A DNA stretch of 48,889 nt from Chromatiales bacterium (GTDB taxonomy: Bacteria > Pseudomonadota > Gammaproteobacteria > Steroidobacterales > BM003), in contig PKUM01000244.1 in NCBI GenBank assembly GCA_002868855.1, positions 1-48,889 of the forward strand, read 5' to 3'. How positions within the stretch are numbered: the stretch's first letter is position 1; every line of letters starts with the position of its first letter. The notes below the pieces were generated by a model. The model was not told the DNA's origin and made no database searches. It saw only the letters and a program-made list of their open reading frames with translations. This document shows, piece by piece, positions 17,018 through 26,378 of this stretch. A program made the position numbers and the translations under genes.

Positions 17018-17247
17018 TAGCCGTTCTCCATGGCTTTGAGTCGGCTGATCATTGCCTCTACACGGGCTCTGACCTGCTCGTTCTTTTGCAGAAGGGATGC
17101 GCGATCGGCGGTCAGGGCGTCCTGCCGTTGTTTTAGCGATCGATTCTCTTCCTTGAGTTGCGAGCAAATATCGACCAGATCGTCGAGGCGGCTCTCGAGA
17201 CGTTTTAGTTCGATCTCGAATTCATGCTGGGGGCTGGTATCAGTCAT
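17017..17247 (-). CDS. Small coiled-coil protein (TIGR02449 type, ZapB-like)
   Basis: A 76-residue protein that is almost one continuous coiled coil: LKRLESRLDDLVDICSQLKEEN, then LKQRQDALTADRASLLQKNEQVRARVEAMISRLKAME, with Leu/Ile at heptad positions. This matches the small TIGR02449 proteins found directly upstream of zapA, which resemble ZapB, the partner of ZapA at the division site. It is the first gene of the zapB-like/zapA/6S/ygfA unit and divergent from ygfB. The ZapB-like role is inferred from shape and position. Confidence 0.88.
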   Translation of the reverse strand: MTDTSPQHEFEIELKRLESRLDDLVDICSQLKEENRSLKQRQDALTADRASLLQKNEQVRARVEAMISRLKAMENG

Positions 17248-17347
17248 TGCGCAACTATAGAACCCGCCTGTGAGACGGTCAATCGGTCAGGATCTGACGT
17301 CTGGGTTAAGCTGATATCGAGTGTTAGCATAAGCACCCGCCTGGAGC

Positions 17348-17920
17348 ATGGGTCATCCCATGGAATTACCCGATTACAGCGAAATTGTCGCGCTCCTCCA
17401 AAACGCCGGCGCCGAGGCCAGCCCCGCCGAGCTGCATGGCGTGGTGGTCGGCCTTGTATGCGGCGGCGTCGAGAATCGATTTCATTGTTTGCTCGATTAT
17501 CTTTACCCGTCGGGCGAGCGCAACGCAGGCGACGATCGTCTTCACAACCTGCTTGCGGGCCTTGACCGCGATGCCGGCAGGGATCTTGAATCGGGGCAAT
17601 TGGCGTTTCGATTGCTGTTACCCGACGACGATTGGGAGGAGTATCTTCAGGTCGAGGCGCTCGCACAGTGGTGCGAGGGTTTCCTGCACGGCCTCGGCCG
17701 TGGCCAATTGGCCGCCGACAAGCCGTTGCCGGACGATGTGCGTGAGTTGCTGAACGATTTTGCCGAGATTACCCGTGCGGATCCGGACAGTGCCGGCGAT
17801 GAAGACGAAGCGGACGCGGCGCTGACGGAAATTGTCGAGTATGTGCGCGTCGGTGTGCAGACAATCTATGAGGGTATGGACTCCGGCCGGCTCGGTTTGT
17901 CGCCCGGCCGTTTGCATTGA
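17348..17920 (+). CDS. ygfB: UPF0149 family protein (YgfB)
   Basis: A 190-residue member of the YgfB/YecA-like UPF0149 family. Motifs: SPAELHGVVVGLVCGG near residue 27, LLPDDDWEEYLQVEALAQWCEGFLHGLG in the middle and EIVEYVRVGVQTIYEG at the C-terminus. The molecular role is poorly defined; in Pseudomonas YgfB influences envelope and beta-lactam stress genes. It opens the ygfB-pepP-ubiH-ubiI operon, whose order is conserved in gammaproteobacteria. ATG 17348 has GGAG only 1 nt away, so ATG 17360 (MELPDYSE) is a real alternative. Confidence 0.92.
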   Translation: MGHPMELPDYSEIVALLQNAGAEASPAELHGVVVGLVCGGVENRFHCLLDYLYPSGERNAGDDRLHNLLAGLDRDAGRDLESGQLAFRLLLPDDDWEEYLQVEALAQWCEGFLHGLGRGQLAADKPLPDDVRELLNDFAEITRADPDSAGDEDEADAALTEIVEYVRVGVQTIYEGMDSGRLGLSPGRLH

Positions 17921-17929
17921 GGATCGGAC

Positions 17930-19234
17930 TTGAACATTAAGGAATTTGCCAGGAGACGGCGTCAGATCATGCGCATGATGGGGCCGGGAGGAATCGCGGT
18001 CCTGCCGGCGGCGCCGGTCAAACTGCGTAACCGCGATGTCGAGTACGGCTACCGGCAGGACAGTGATTTTTACTACCTGACCGGTTTCGCCGAGCCGGAG
18101 GCGGTTGCGGTGCTGGTTCCCGGGCGCAAACAGGCCGAGTACATCCTGTTTTGCCGCGAACGCAACCCGGAGCGCGAAACCTGGGACGGCGTTCGCGCCG
18201 GACCGGATGGCGCGGTAGCCGATTTCGGTGCCGACGACGCGTTTCCTATTTCGGACATGGATGAGATCCTGCCCGGACTGATCGAGCAATCCGATCGCAT
18301 TTATCACACACTCGGTGTACATCCCGACTTCGATCAGCAGGTACTCGGATGGGTAAGGCAACTGCGCTCCCAGTCGCTGAAGGGTATGCACACTCCGCAC
18401 GAGTTTGTCGCTTTGGATCATCTTCTGCATGACATGCGCCTCTACAAGAGTCGCGCCGAGGTCGCCGCCATGCGCCGGGCGGCGCGTATTGCGGCCAACG
18501 GCCACCGCCGCGCGATGCGGGCCTGCCGCCCCGGCATGAAGGAGTTTGAAGTCGAGGCCGAACTGATTCACGAATTTCGCCGTCACGGAACCGATATCTC
18601 TTACGCACCGATCGTCGGTGGCGGGCGCAATGCCTGTACGCTGCATTACACGAGCAACGATGCCGAGCTGCAGGCGGGCGAGTTGCTGCTGATCGACGCC
18701 GGTTGCGAGTACGACTACTACGCCTCCGACATAACCCGTACGTTTCCTGTTGGCGGGAAATTCTCGAAGGAGCAACGCTTGATTTACGATATCGTTCTCG
18801 AAGCTCAGCTTGCTGCTATCGAACAGGTCCGGGTCGGTAATCACTGGAACGATCCGCACGACGCGGCGGTTCGGGTAATCACGAAGGGTTTGAAAAAGCT
18901 GGGAATTCTCAAGGGGACACCGGCGCAACTCATTCGTGACGGGAAATATCGCGAATTTTTCATGCATCGCACCGGACACTGGCTCGGCATGGATGTCCAC
19001 GATGTCGGCGATTACAAAGTCGGCGATGAATGGCGGGTTCTCGAGCCGGGCATGGTGTTGACGGTGGAGCCGGGTATTTATATTGCGGGTGGGCGAAAAA
19101 ATATTGCGCGCAAATGGTGGGACATCGGAGTCCGGATCGAGGACGACGTGCTGGTGACTGCGAAAGGGCCCGACGTATTGAGCCGGGATGTTCCCAAAAC
19201 CGCTGCAGAAATCGAGGCGCTAATGGCGGCGTGA
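17930..19234 (+). CDS. pepP: Xaa-Pro aminopeptidase
   Basis: A 434-residue M24 metallopeptidase that removes N-terminal residues preceding proline. The N-terminal aminopeptidase-P domain is followed by the pita-bread fold with its five dinuclear metal ligands in order: Asp in LLIDAGCEY, Asp in SDITRTFP, His in HRTGHWLGMDVHD, Glu in LTVEPGIYI and Glu in GVRIEDDVL. The start is a TTG at 17930 with GAGG 7 nt upstream, 9 nt after ygfB. It sits in the conserved ygfB-pepP-ubiH-ubiI operon; no functional link to quinone synthesis is known. Confidence 0.95.
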   Translation: MNIKEFARRRRQIMRMMGPGGIAVLPAAPVKLRNRDVEYGYRQDSDFYYLTGFAEPEAVAVLVPGRKQAEYILFCRERNPERETWDGVRAGPDGAVADFGADDAFPISDMDEILPGLIEQSDRIYHTLGVHPDFDQQVLGWVRQLRSQSLKGMHTPHEFVALDHLLHDMRLYKSRAEVAAMRRAARIAANGHRRAMRACRPGMKEFEVEAELIHEFRRHGTDISYAPIVGGGRNACTLHYTSNDAELQAGELLLIDAGCEYDYYASDITRTFPVGGKFSKEQRLIYDIVLEAQLAAIEQVRVGNHWNDPHDAAVRVITKGLKKLGILKGTPAQLIRDGKYREFFMHRTGHWLGMDVHDVGDYKVGDEWRVLEPGMVLTVEPGIYIAGGRKNIARKWWDIGVRIEDDVLVTAKGPDVLSRDVPKTAAEIEALMAA

Positions 19235-19241
19235 TGCAGGT

Positions 19242-20456
19242 ATGAGTTGGGATTACGACTTGGTTATTGCCGGCGGCGGCATGGTCGGCGCCAGTCTCGC
19301 TGCGGCGCTGGCACCGCTGGATCTGCGAATAGCCGTGGTCGAAACTCACCTGCCGGACGCGGCCGAACAGCCGAGTTTCGACGAGCGCTCTACGGCTGTC
19401 GCCTATGGCAGCCGGGTCATTCTGGAAACGATCGGGTGCTGGGAGGCGATCTCGCCCCACGCAACTCCGATTGACACGATTCATATCTCGGAACGCGGGC
19501 GCCCCGGTATTTCGCGTATTGCGGCGCGCGAGCAGGGCGTGCCGGCTCTCGGTTACGTCGTGCCAAATCGGGTGATCGGTCACGCTGTTTGGCCGTTGCT
19601 AGAAAGTGCCTCGAATATCGAATTGCTGACGCCGGCTTCGGTAGAAGGTGTCGAGATCGATGCAGGCGAGGCCGTGCTTTCCGTTGCAATTGGCGATGGT
19701 ATAAGGCGTATTACCGCGGGCCTGCTGATCGCGGCAGACGGAGCCCGGTCGCGTTTACGTGAGGCACTGGGAGTGGACGCGAGTGTCTCCGATTACCGCC
19801 AGAATGCTGTGGTGACGACGATTGCGACGGCGCGGCCGCATCGCAACACTGCTTACGAACGCTTCACCGACACCGGGCCGCTTGCGGTGCTGCCGCTGGA
19901 CGACGATCGTTGCAGTGTGGTCTGGACCGTGGCGCGCGAAACCTGCGATACCGTGCTTGGCTGGGACGACGACGCTTTCATGGCAAAGCTGCAGGAACAG
20001 TTCGGGTTTCGCCTCGGCGAGATCGAGCGTGTTGCCCGGCGTGCCGCATACCCGTTGTACCTGGTGCAGGCGCAACAACAAACCCGCCCGCGCGCGGTGC
20101 TGCTCGGGAATGCGGCACACGGTTTACACCCGGTCGCAGGCCAGGGGTTCAATCTCAGTTTGCGTGATGTGGCGGCGTTGGCTGAGACGCTTGCGGAGCA
20201 TGTCGACGATCCCGGCGGCCCGAGAATGCTCGCCCAATACGACGACTGGCGCCGCGCCGATCAGAAAAAGGTGATCGCGTTTACCGATGGACTGGTGCGT
20301 CTTTTCACCAATCCGCTGGCACCCGTACGCGGCGCCCGCAATGCCGGTTTGATCATGTTCGAGCTCTTGCCCGGAGCGAAACGTTTGTTTGCGCGTCACA
20401 CAATGGGGCGTGCGGGGAAGCTGCCGCGGCTGGCACGCGGGGTCCCGCTGGTATGA
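19242..20456 (+). CDS. ubiH: 2-Octaprenyl-6-methoxyphenol hydroxylase (UbiH)
   Basis: A 404-residue FAD-dependent aromatic monooxygenase of ubiquinone synthesis. FAD motifs: GGGMVG (11-16), AADGARS (164-170) and GNAAHGLHPVAGQGFNL (289-305). The Asn in GNAA, where most relatives have GDAA, is the form found in E. coli UbiH and supports this assignment over UbiI or UbiF. It hydroxylates the ring at C1. It starts 7 nt after pepP and overlaps ubiI by 4 nt (ATGA). Its presence next to a complete men locus suggests the cell makes both quinones. Confidence 0.92.
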   Translation: MSWDYDLVIAGGGMVGASLAAALAPLDLRIAVVETHLPDAAEQPSFDERSTAVAYGSRVILETIGCWEAISPHATPIDTIHISERGRPGISRIAAREQGVPALGYVVPNRVIGHAVWPLLESASNIELLTPASVEGVEIDAGEAVLSVAIGDGIRRITAGLLIAADGARSRLREALGVDASVSDYRQNAVVTTIATARPHRNTAYERFTDTGPLAVLPLDDDRCSVVWTVARETCDTVLGWDDDAFMAKLQEQFGFRLGEIERVARRAAYPLYLVQAQQQTRPRAVLLGNAAHGLHPVAGQGFNLSLRDVAALAETLAEHVDDPGGPRMLAQYDDWRRADQKKVIAFTDGLVRLFTNPLAPVRGARNAGLIMFELLPGAKRLFARHTMGRAGKLPRLARGVPLV

Positions 20457-21730
20457 GTGACTATGATGCCGTCATAGCTGGTGGAGGCATGGTTGGCGCC
20501 ACGCTCGCCAACCTGCTTGCGGTTGCACTACCCGAACTCAGAGTTGCCGTGGTAGAGGGCCGCCAACCCGAGTCAATGCCCGCCGCCGATGCCGAATGGA
20601 GTAACAGGGTATCCGCCGTATCCGGTGCATCGCGCCACATTTTGCATGCAGCCGGGGCTTGGCAGGGCATTGACCCCGCACGCCTGTCACCGTACCGGCG
20701 AATGGTGGTGTGGGATTCTTCGGGCGCTGCGGACAGTGAGTCGTCGTTGCGATTCGACAGTGCCGAGCTGGGAGTTTCGGAGCTCGGGCATATTGTCGAG
20801 AATCGTTCGATTCAGGCCGGATTGTTTGGCGCGCTGGCCCGCTGTTCGCAGATTGAATGGCTGTGTCCCGACAGGGTCGAGGCTTTCGATGCCGAAGCGA
20901 GCCAGGTCATAGTGTCGCTGTCACGTAACAACACAATCTCGACACGGTTGCTGGTCGGTGCGGATGGGGCGAACTCATCCGTACGCCGGATCGCCGGAAT
21001 CGAGGTCCGGCACCGCGACTATCACCAGCATGCGCTCGTTGCCACCGTCGCCACCGAGCGTGACCATGGGCAAACCGCGTGGCAGCGGTTTTTGCCCGAG
21101 GGTCCGCTCGCGTTCTTGCCGCTCGCGGACGGTCGGTGCTCGATCGTCTGGTCGACAACGCCGGCGGCGGCGGAAAGCCTGCTGCAATGTTCCGAGGAGG
21201 AATTTATTGCTGCGCTGCAAAAGGCAAGCGATAGCATTCTTGGATCGATTGTCGGTGTCTCCAACCGCGCCAGTTTTCCGCTTCGCGCTCTACATGCGCG
21301 TCGCTACACCGGCAAGCGTCTGGCCCTGATCGGCGACGCGGCGCACGCAGTGCACCCGATGGCGGGACAGGGCGTAAATCTGGGTTTTCTTGATGCCGCT
21401 GCGCTGGCCGAGGTGTTGGCGGAGTCGCTTGAGCGCGGCGGCGACCCGGGCGACAGTCGGCCCTTACGCCGCTACGAGCGGTGGCGCAAGGGTGAAAATC
21501 TGGCGATGGCCGGTTCGATCGATTTGCTGCACCGGTTGTTTTCGGCGCAGGCCAAGCCGTTGGGTCGCCTGCGCGCAACAGGGCTTGGGCTGGTCGACAA
21601 GAGCGCGTTGATCAAACGGTTTTTTATGCTGCGAGCGACAGGCGTGGGGGGCGATCTGCCACGCTGGGCGCGCAATGACCCGGGAGCCAATGACCAGGTA
21701 CGCAACGGTCGCGGCAACGGCGTAAACTAG
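20453..21730 (+). CDS. ubiI: FAD-dependent ubiquinone hydroxylase, UbiI/VisC type
   Basis: A 425-residue paralogue of UbiH with the same three FAD motifs: GGGMVGATLA near the start, LVGADGANSSVR in the middle and GDAAHAVHPMAGQGVNLGFLD. The last one matches the UbiI-type GDAAHxxxPLAGQGVNLGFxD. UbiI hydroxylates C5 of the ubiquinone ring aerobically. The alternative is UbiF/CoQ7-like C6 specificity, which sequence alone does not exclude, though position after ubiH favours UbiI. ATGA overlap with ubiH indicates coupling. Confidence 0.9.
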   Translation: MSDYDAVIAGGGMVGATLANLLAVALPELRVAVVEGRQPESMPAADAEWSNRVSAVSGASRHILHAAGAWQGIDPARLSPYRRMVVWDSSGAADSESSLRFDSAELGVSELGHIVENRSIQAGLFGALARCSQIEWLCPDRVEAFDAEASQVIVSLSRNNTISTRLLVGADGANSSVRRIAGIEVRHRDYHQHALVATVATERDHGQTAWQRFLPEGPLAFLPLADGRCSIVWSTTPAAAESLLQCSEEEFIAALQKASDSILGSIVGVSNRASFPLRALHARRYTGKRLALIGDAAHAVHPMAGQGVNLGFLDAAALAEVLAESLERGGDPGDSRPLRRYERWRKGENLAMAGSIDLLHRLFSAQAKPLGRLRATGLGLVDKSALIKRFFMLRATGVGGDLPRWARNDPGANDQVRNGRGNGVN

Positions 21731-21766
21731 TCCCTGACCGATTATCAAAGCCGAAGTGGAGAGACG

Positions 21767-22033
21767 ATGCCGCGGACCAGACTCGAAGAACTGCTTGCGG
21801 AACTTGACCAGCAGATTGCCGGCGCCGACAGCCTGGACGGCGATCTGAAACAAAGGCTGGAGCAATTGCAAACCACCATCGAGTCGCGCCTCGGTGAGGC
21901 CGAAACGCAATCCGGTCCGGGCAGCCTGGTCGAACCCGTGCGCCAGGCCATCGACGAATTCGAAGATTCCCACCCGACGCTGACGCTGACGCTCGGTCGC
22001 ATCATGGATGTCCTGAACAAACTCGGGATCTGA
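21767..22033 (+). CDS. DUF4404 family small protein
   Basis: An 88-residue acidic, helical protein. The pattern LEELLAELDQQI at the start, a middle helix, and a C-terminal block IDEFEDSHPTLTLTLGRIMDVLNKLGI match the DUF4404 family, whose hallmark is FExxHP followed by a short LGI end. No function is established. It has a GGAGAG ribosome site at the ATG and lies 36 nt after ubiI and 7 nt before the PAP2 gene, so it is probably carried on the ubi transcript. Confidence 0.8.
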   Translation: MPRTRLEELLAELDQQIAGADSLDGDLKQRLEQLQTTIESRLGEAETQSGPGSLVEPVRQAIDEFEDSHPTLTLTLGRIMDVLNKLGI

Positions 22034-22040
22034 CCCGGAT

Positions 22041-22586
22041 ATGCCGAGGCGTTGGCTGCCGCTGCTGGCGTTGTTGTTGTGCGCCGGTACCGGCCCTGGC
22101 CCCGCACATGCGGCCGACACGGTCGAAACGTCCGGTGACATCCTGCGAGTCGCCCTGCCGCTGGCGGCGTGGGGCATGACCTTTCAGCGCGACGATCAGC
22201 CGGGGCGCCTGCAGTTTTACAAGGCGTTTGGGGCAACGGTGGCCGGAACACTCATGCTGAAGACGGTCATCGACAAGGAACGTCCCGACGACGATGGCGA
22301 GGACGATGCGTTTCCCTCGGGGCATGCAGCCACTGCTTTTTCCGGTGCATCTTTCATCCAGCGCCGCTACGGTTGGCGCATGGGTGCGCCGGCTTATGCC
22401 GTTGCCGGCTATGTCGGCTGGACCCGGATCGATGCCGACAAACACGATGGTTGGGATGTACTGGCAGGCGCCGCCCTCGCGACCGCGCTGACTCACGCGT
22501 TCGTGACGCCGCACATCGGCAATGTCGACGTGACTGCGAAAATTGCCGCCGACGGCTGGTATTTCGGCCTGACGGCGCGCTGGTGA
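22041..22586 (+). CDS. PAP2-family phosphatase, exported
   Basis: A 181-residue protein with a cleavable signal peptide (RRWLPLLALLLCAGTG...AHAA, cut near residue 24). The three PAP2 motifs are present: KTVIDKERP (74-82), PSGH (92-95) and R129-x5-H135-x3-D139 (TRIDADKHDGWD). The two histidines are the phospho-acceptor and acid/base residues. The family removes phosphate from lipid phosphates such as undecaprenyl diphosphate or phosphatidate. With few membrane helices, this short form is probably periplasmic. The substrate is unknown. It is convergent with the pterin dehydratase gene. Confidence 0.88.
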   Translation: MPRRWLPLLALLLCAGTGPGPAHAADTVETSGDILRVALPLAAWGMTFQRDDQPGRLQFYKAFGATVAGTLMLKTVIDKERPDDDGEDDAFPSGHAATAFSGASFIQRRYGWRMGAPAYAVAGYVGWTRIDADKHDGWDVLAGAALATALTHAFVTPHIGNVDVTAKIAADGWYFGLTARW

Positions 22587-22595
22587 CGGGCTGAC

Positions 22596-22931
22596 TCAGG
22601 CGCCGAGCGCGTCTATTTTGGCGGCGCAGATAAAATCGTTCTCGGACAGTCCGGAAATGGCATGGGTGGTGTAGCGCACAAAACAGCGGCCGTAGCCCAG
22701 TTCCAGATCCGGGTGATGGTCTTCGCCGTGGGCGATCCAGGCCACTGCATTGACGAAAGCCATCGTGCGGTGAAAGTCGCTGAATCGAAACTCCTTCTCG
22801 ATGGCTTTTCCTGCCGCGTCAATCGTCCAACCGTTGGCCAATTTGTCCAGATAGTCCTCGGCCTGGGGCCGTTCCAATGGTTCGACGCCGCCCTCACAGG
22901 GTTTGCATCGCTTGTCTCTGAAATCGGTCAT
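22596..22931 (-). CDS. Pterin-4a-carbinolamine dehydratase
   Basis: A 111-residue enzyme dehydrating 4a-hydroxytetrahydropterins. The active-site motif EDHHPDLELGY (70-80) and the C-terminal TTHAISGLSENDFICAAKID are diagnostic. The start is taken at ATG 22931 (MTDFRDKRCKPCEGG), a typical family N-terminus. It usually partners phenylalanine hydroxylase (phhA), but no phhA is nearby; here it lies 51 nt downstream of ispG. Stand-alone copies may serve other pterin-dependent reactions or molybdopterin metabolism. Confidence 0.93.
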   Translation of the reverse strand: MTDFRDKRCKPCEGGVEPLERPQAEDYLDKLANGWTIDAAGKAIEKEFRFSDFHRTMAFVNAVAWIAHGEDHHPDLELGYGRCFVRYTTHAISGLSENDFICAAKIDALGA

Positions 22932-22982
22932 GATTTTTCTCCCGGCGCGGCCGGCGGCAGGCAACGCAGATTGCCGTAGGCG

Positions 22983-24203
22983 TCAGGATTCACGCCGCGG
23001 GTAGCGTCTGACGACATAGTCCTCTACCAGTTGCTGGAACTGATCTGCGATACCCTGACCCTTCAAAGTTACCGTCTTTTTGCCATCCTCGTACACCGGC
23101 GCGACCGGAACCTCGCCGGTTCCCGGCAGGCTTATGCCGAGGTTTGCGTGTTTACTTTCTCCCGGGCCGTTCACCACACAGCCCATGACCGCGACGGTCA
23201 TCTCCTCGACGCCACGGTATTCGCGCCGCCATTGCGGCATCCGCTCGCGCACATGAGTCTGAATGTCGCGCGCCAGTTCCTGAAAATACGTGCTGGTGGT
23301 TCGCCCGCAGCCGGGGCAGGCGATGACCATCGGCGTGAACGCGCGCAATCCCATCGTCTGCAGTATTTCCTGAGCAACTATGACTTCGCGGCTGCGGTCG
23401 CCGCCCGGTTCCGGGGTCAATGAGATGCGAATCGTATCGCCTATCCCCTGTTGCAACAGCACGGCAAGTGCTGCGGTCGAGGCGACGATTCCCTTGGAGC
23501 CCATGCCGGCCTCGGTCAGGCCGAGGTGCAACGCATAGTCGCAGCGCTGCGCCAGTTCCGTGTAAACGCTAATAAGGTCCTGCACTCCGCTCATCTTGCA
23601 GGAGAGGACAATCCGGTCGGCGCCAAGTCCCAGCTGACGCGCCCGATCCGCGCTGGCGACGGCAGATTGGATCATCGCCTCGTGGACGATGGCCCGGGCC
23701 TCGCGCGGTGTCGGCAATTCCGAATTCCGGTCCATGAGCCGGGTCAACAGTTCCTGGTCGAGGCTGCCCCAGTTGACCCCGATTCTGATGGGTTTGTCGT
23801 GGCGGCAGGCGACTTCGATCATCGCGCCATATTGCGAGTCGCGTTTGCTGCCGCGTCCGACATTGCCGGGATTGATCCGGTATTTTGCCAGCGCTTCCGC
23901 GCATTCGGGGAAGCGGGTAAGCAGTTTGTGGCCGTTGAAATGGAAGTCGCCGACCAGCGGAACATCGACGCCCTCGCGTGCCAGCAGGTCGCGGATATGC
24001 GGTACCTGTCGGGCGGCGTCCTCGTTGTTGACCGTGATCCGGACGAGTTCGGAACCGGCTCTGGCGAGGCTTGCGACCTGGTCAGCTGTGGCCCGCGCAT
24101 CGGCGGTGTCGGTATTGGTCATCGATTGAACAACGATCGGAGCGCCGCCGCCGATTACGACGGCGCCGACGGGAACCGCGGTCGTGTTGCGTCTATTAGT
24201 CAC
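22983..24203 (-). CDS. ispG: 4-Hydroxy-3-methylbut-2-enyl diphosphate synthase (IspG/GcpE)
   Basis: A 406-residue iron-sulfur enzyme of the MEP isoprenoid pathway that reduces MEcPP to HMBPP. The N-terminal TIM barrel begins [20 protein letters not shown]. The 4Fe-4S ligands are in CPGCGRTT and GCVVNGPGE. It supplies isoprenoid precursors used for the tails of both quinones made by genes in this window. It starts at ATG 24203, 28 nt after the DUF885 gene on the same strand. Length is normal. Confidence 0.96.
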   Translation of the reverse strand: MTNRRNTTAVPVGAVVIGGGAPIVVQSMTNTDTADARATADQVASLARAGSELVRITVNNEDAARQVPHIRDLLAREGVDVPLVGDFHFNGHKLLTRFPECAEALAKYRINPGNVGRGSKRDSQYGAMIEVACRHDKPIRIGVNWGSLDQELLTRLMDRNSELPTPREARAIVHEAMIQSAVASADRARQLGLGADRIVLSCKMSGVQDLISVYTELAQRCDYALHLGLTEAGMGSKGIVASTAALAVLLQQGIGDTIRISLTPEPGGDRSREVIVAQEILQTMGLRAFTPMVIACPGCGRTTSTYFQELARDIQTHVRERMPQWRREYRGVEEMTVAVMGCVVNGPGESKHANLGISLPGTGEVPVAPVYEDGKKTVTLKGQGIADQFQQLVEDYVVRRYPRRES

Positions 24204-24231
24204 TTCGCTCCCTGGTTCATCCTCGCTCGCG

Positions 24232-26007
24232 TCATTGGGTCGCGGCGCGAGTGTCCATTATCCATTTGCCGACATTTGACTCGAGTACGTCCAGCGGCAC
24301 AGCGCCGCTGCCGAGCACGGTGTCATGGAACGCCTTGATGTCGAAGTGTTCGCCGAGCCTGAGTTCACTGCGTTCGCGCAGTTCCAGGATTTTCAGCTGG
24401 CCGATTTTGTAAGCCAGCGCCTGGCCCGGCCAGGCAATGTAACGGTCGATTTCATTGATGATGTCATGTTCGGTTTTTGCCGCATTGCTGCGGAAAAAGT
24501 CGATCGCCTGGTCGCGGCTCCAACCGCGAAAATGAATGCCGGTGTCGACGACCAGGCGGACCGCGCGCCACATGTCATAGGTAAGCTGGCCGAATCGCGA
24601 ATAGGGATCCTGATACAAGCCCAGTTCGGGGCCGAGACTCTCGCTGTACAGGGCCCAGCCTTCGACAAACGCGGTGAAACCCGAATAGCGGCGAAAATTC
24701 GGCAGGTCGCCGAGTTCCTGCGCGAGTGCTATTTGCAGATGATGGCCGGGCATCGCCTCGTGCACGGTCAGGACTTCGATTTCGTATTTCGGTCGAACCT
24801 CGGGCCGGTACAGGTTTACGTAATAGAAGCCCGCGCGACTGCCGTCCGCGGCCGGACGACTGTAATAGCCACTCGTCGTGTCCGGCGCCGAGGCCGCTGG
24901 AATCGGCTTTACCCCATATGGCATACGCGGAAGCCGGCCAAACAACCTGACCAGTTCGGGGTCGATGCGTTTGCTCGTCGCACGGTAAGCCTGTAGCAGA
25001 TCATCCGGGTCGTCGAAGTAAAACTGGCTGTCGGTGCGAAGAAACTGCAGGAATTCATCGAAGCTGCCCGAAAATCCGACCTCCTCGATCACCGCCAGCA
25101 TTTCTTCTCGGATTCGCTGGACTTCGGCCACGCCGATTTCGTGAATCTCATCGGGGGTCAACGCGGTGGTCGTGTAGGAACGGGCCCGAAACTCGTAGAA
25201 TTCCCGGCCTGCCGGCAAGTCCCACGCGCCTACGGTTTCGCGGCAGGCCGGTAAATAGGTATCCGTAAAAAAGGTGTAAAGCCGCTGATAGGCAGGCACC
25301 ACCACCTCGCGGATGGTGCGCGCACCGAGTTCGCTCAACCGCTCACGATCCTGCTCCCCGATCGAGTCGGGGAAATTCCGGAATGGCTCGAAAAACGGAC
25401 TGTCCTCAGCCGTCCCGACCAGCTGACTTTCGATCTGTGCGGGCACCCGTTCCATGATGACGCGTGGATGGGTCATGCCACGGCTGATCCCCTGGCGCAG
25501 CAATTCGATCGTCTGGTCAACGTAGAGGCCGAGCGACGCGAGCCGCGCAATCCAGTCCGCATAGTCTTCGAGAGAATCAAAAGTCAGTGCCTGGGAGACT
25601 TCGTTCGCCGTCTGGACGCCACCACGCTGGTTGAGTGGCTGCAGGTACGTCATGTACTTGAAGGACTCGAGACGTTCCTGGTACTCGCGCTTGAAAAGCT
25701 CGTAGTTGAGCTTCTCTGCCTCGGGCAAATCACTGAAACTGATTTCAGACAGCCTCACCAGGACTTCGCCGTCCTCGAGATATTGGCGTTCGAGTTCCTC
25801 CAGGCGTAAGTCCGGCCAGCGGTCGTTATAACGACTGTCGCCGAGATAACTCGCGTACAACGGGTTGTTTTCCAGATCGAGTTCCCACGCGTCCGCAAAC
25901 AGCGCGTGAAGTTCGGCGACGGCAGTGGCTTCGTCGGCGCGGGCCGGCGCGGGAACGAGGCCGGCAAGGACGACCAGGAACAGGGGGGCAAGGCGGATCG
26001 GATTCAT
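24232..26007 (-). CDS. DUF885 family zinc peptidase-like protein, exported
   Basis: A 591-residue protein with a Sec signal peptide ([23 protein letters not shown]). The DUF885 core has the metal-binding motif [11 protein letters not shown] about two thirds along, followed by [13 protein letters not shown], where the Glu is the likely third ligand; both are typical of this M32/M3-like peptidase group. It is probably periplasmic and may cleave peptides, but no substrate is established. The start at ATG 26007 was preferred to 26040 because it gives a clean signal peptide. It is divergent from the glycine riboswitch and may be cotranscribed with ispG. Confidence 0.88.
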   Translation of the reverse strand: MNPIRLAPLFLVVLAGLVPAPARADEATAVAELHALFADAWELDLENNPLYASYLGDSRYNDRWPDLRLEELERQYLEDGEVLVRLSEISFSDLPEAEKLNYELFKREYQERLESFKYMTYLQPLNQRGGVQTANEVSQALTFDSLEDYADWIARLASLGLYVDQTIELLRQGISRGMTHPRVIMERVPAQIESQLVGTAEDSPFFEPFRNFPDSIGEQDRERLSELGARTIREVVVPAYQRLYTFFTDTYLPACRETVGAWDLPAGREFYEFRARSYTTTALTPDEIHEIGVAEVQRIREEMLAVIEEVGFSGSFDEFLQFLRTDSQFYFDDPDDLLQAYRATSKRIDPELVRLFGRLPRMPYGVKPIPAASAPDTTSGYYSRPAADGSRAGFYYVNLYRPEVRPKYEIEVLTVHEAMPGHHLQIALAQELGDLPNFRRYSGFTAFVEGWALYSESLGPELGLYQDPYSRFGQLTYDMWRAVRLVVDTGIHFRGWSRDQAIDFFRSNAAKTEHDIINEIDRYIAWPGQALAYKIGQLKILELRERSELRLGEHFDIKAFHDTVLGSGAVPLDVLESNVGKWIMDTRAATQ

Positions 26008-26077
26008 TCTCCGAATACTCCGGATTTTGAAGGCGCACAATTGTCGCCGCCAAATAGCAGGGCCGCAAGCATGTTGG

Positions 26078-26107
26078 TTGGAGGCGGGCCGGACGATCGG
26101 CTATTAT
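26078..26107 (+). promoter_or_regulatory. Predicted sigma70 promoter of the gcv operon
   Basis: TTGGAG (26078-26083) and TATTAT (26102-26107) are separated by 18 nt, predicting a start near 26114, a few bases before the riboswitch. Agreement with the riboswitch 5' edge is the main support. Confidence 0.6.
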
Positions 26108-26120
26108 CTGTCGCTCCAAC

Positions 26121-26313
26121 CTATAGCCTCCCCTGGGAGAGACCCCGGAACGACCGACCGGGGCGCCGAAGGCGCAACCCGCCCGGAAACGCTCAGGCAA
26201 ACGGACCGGGAGAGGCTGGTTGGCTCTGGAGAGCGGCCGCAAAAGCGGTCCACCGAAGGGGCCGGATGGCGCTGACGCAGCATCCAATCTCTCAGGTTTC
26301 AGGACAGAGGGGC
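26121..26313 (+). promoter_or_regulatory. Tandem glycine riboswitch (gcvT element)
   Basis: Two consecutive glycine aptamers in the leader of gcvT. Aptamer 1 (about 26128-26213) shows CTGGGAGAGACC, the GCGCCGAAGGCGC hairpin and CGCTCAGGCAAACGGACC. Aptamer 2 (about 26222-26311) shows CTCTGGAGAGCGG, CACCGAAGGGGC and AATCTCTCAGGTTTCAGGACAG. These are the conserved cores of the family. Glycine binding normally switches on the cleavage system so that excess glycine is broken down. The 65 nt between the element and the gcvT ATG hold the expression platform; no T-run terminator is present, so control may be at translation initiation. Confidence 0.95.
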
Positions 26314-26378
26314 GGCGGGTGTTGACCTGCCACCTGTATTCGTCCGACGCAGACCTGCCATAAAAGAGCGAGGCCAGC

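Noticed and set aside
17618-19000. A 460-codon minus-strand open frame
   Set aside because: Antisense shadow of ygfB and pepP, both with intact family motifs.
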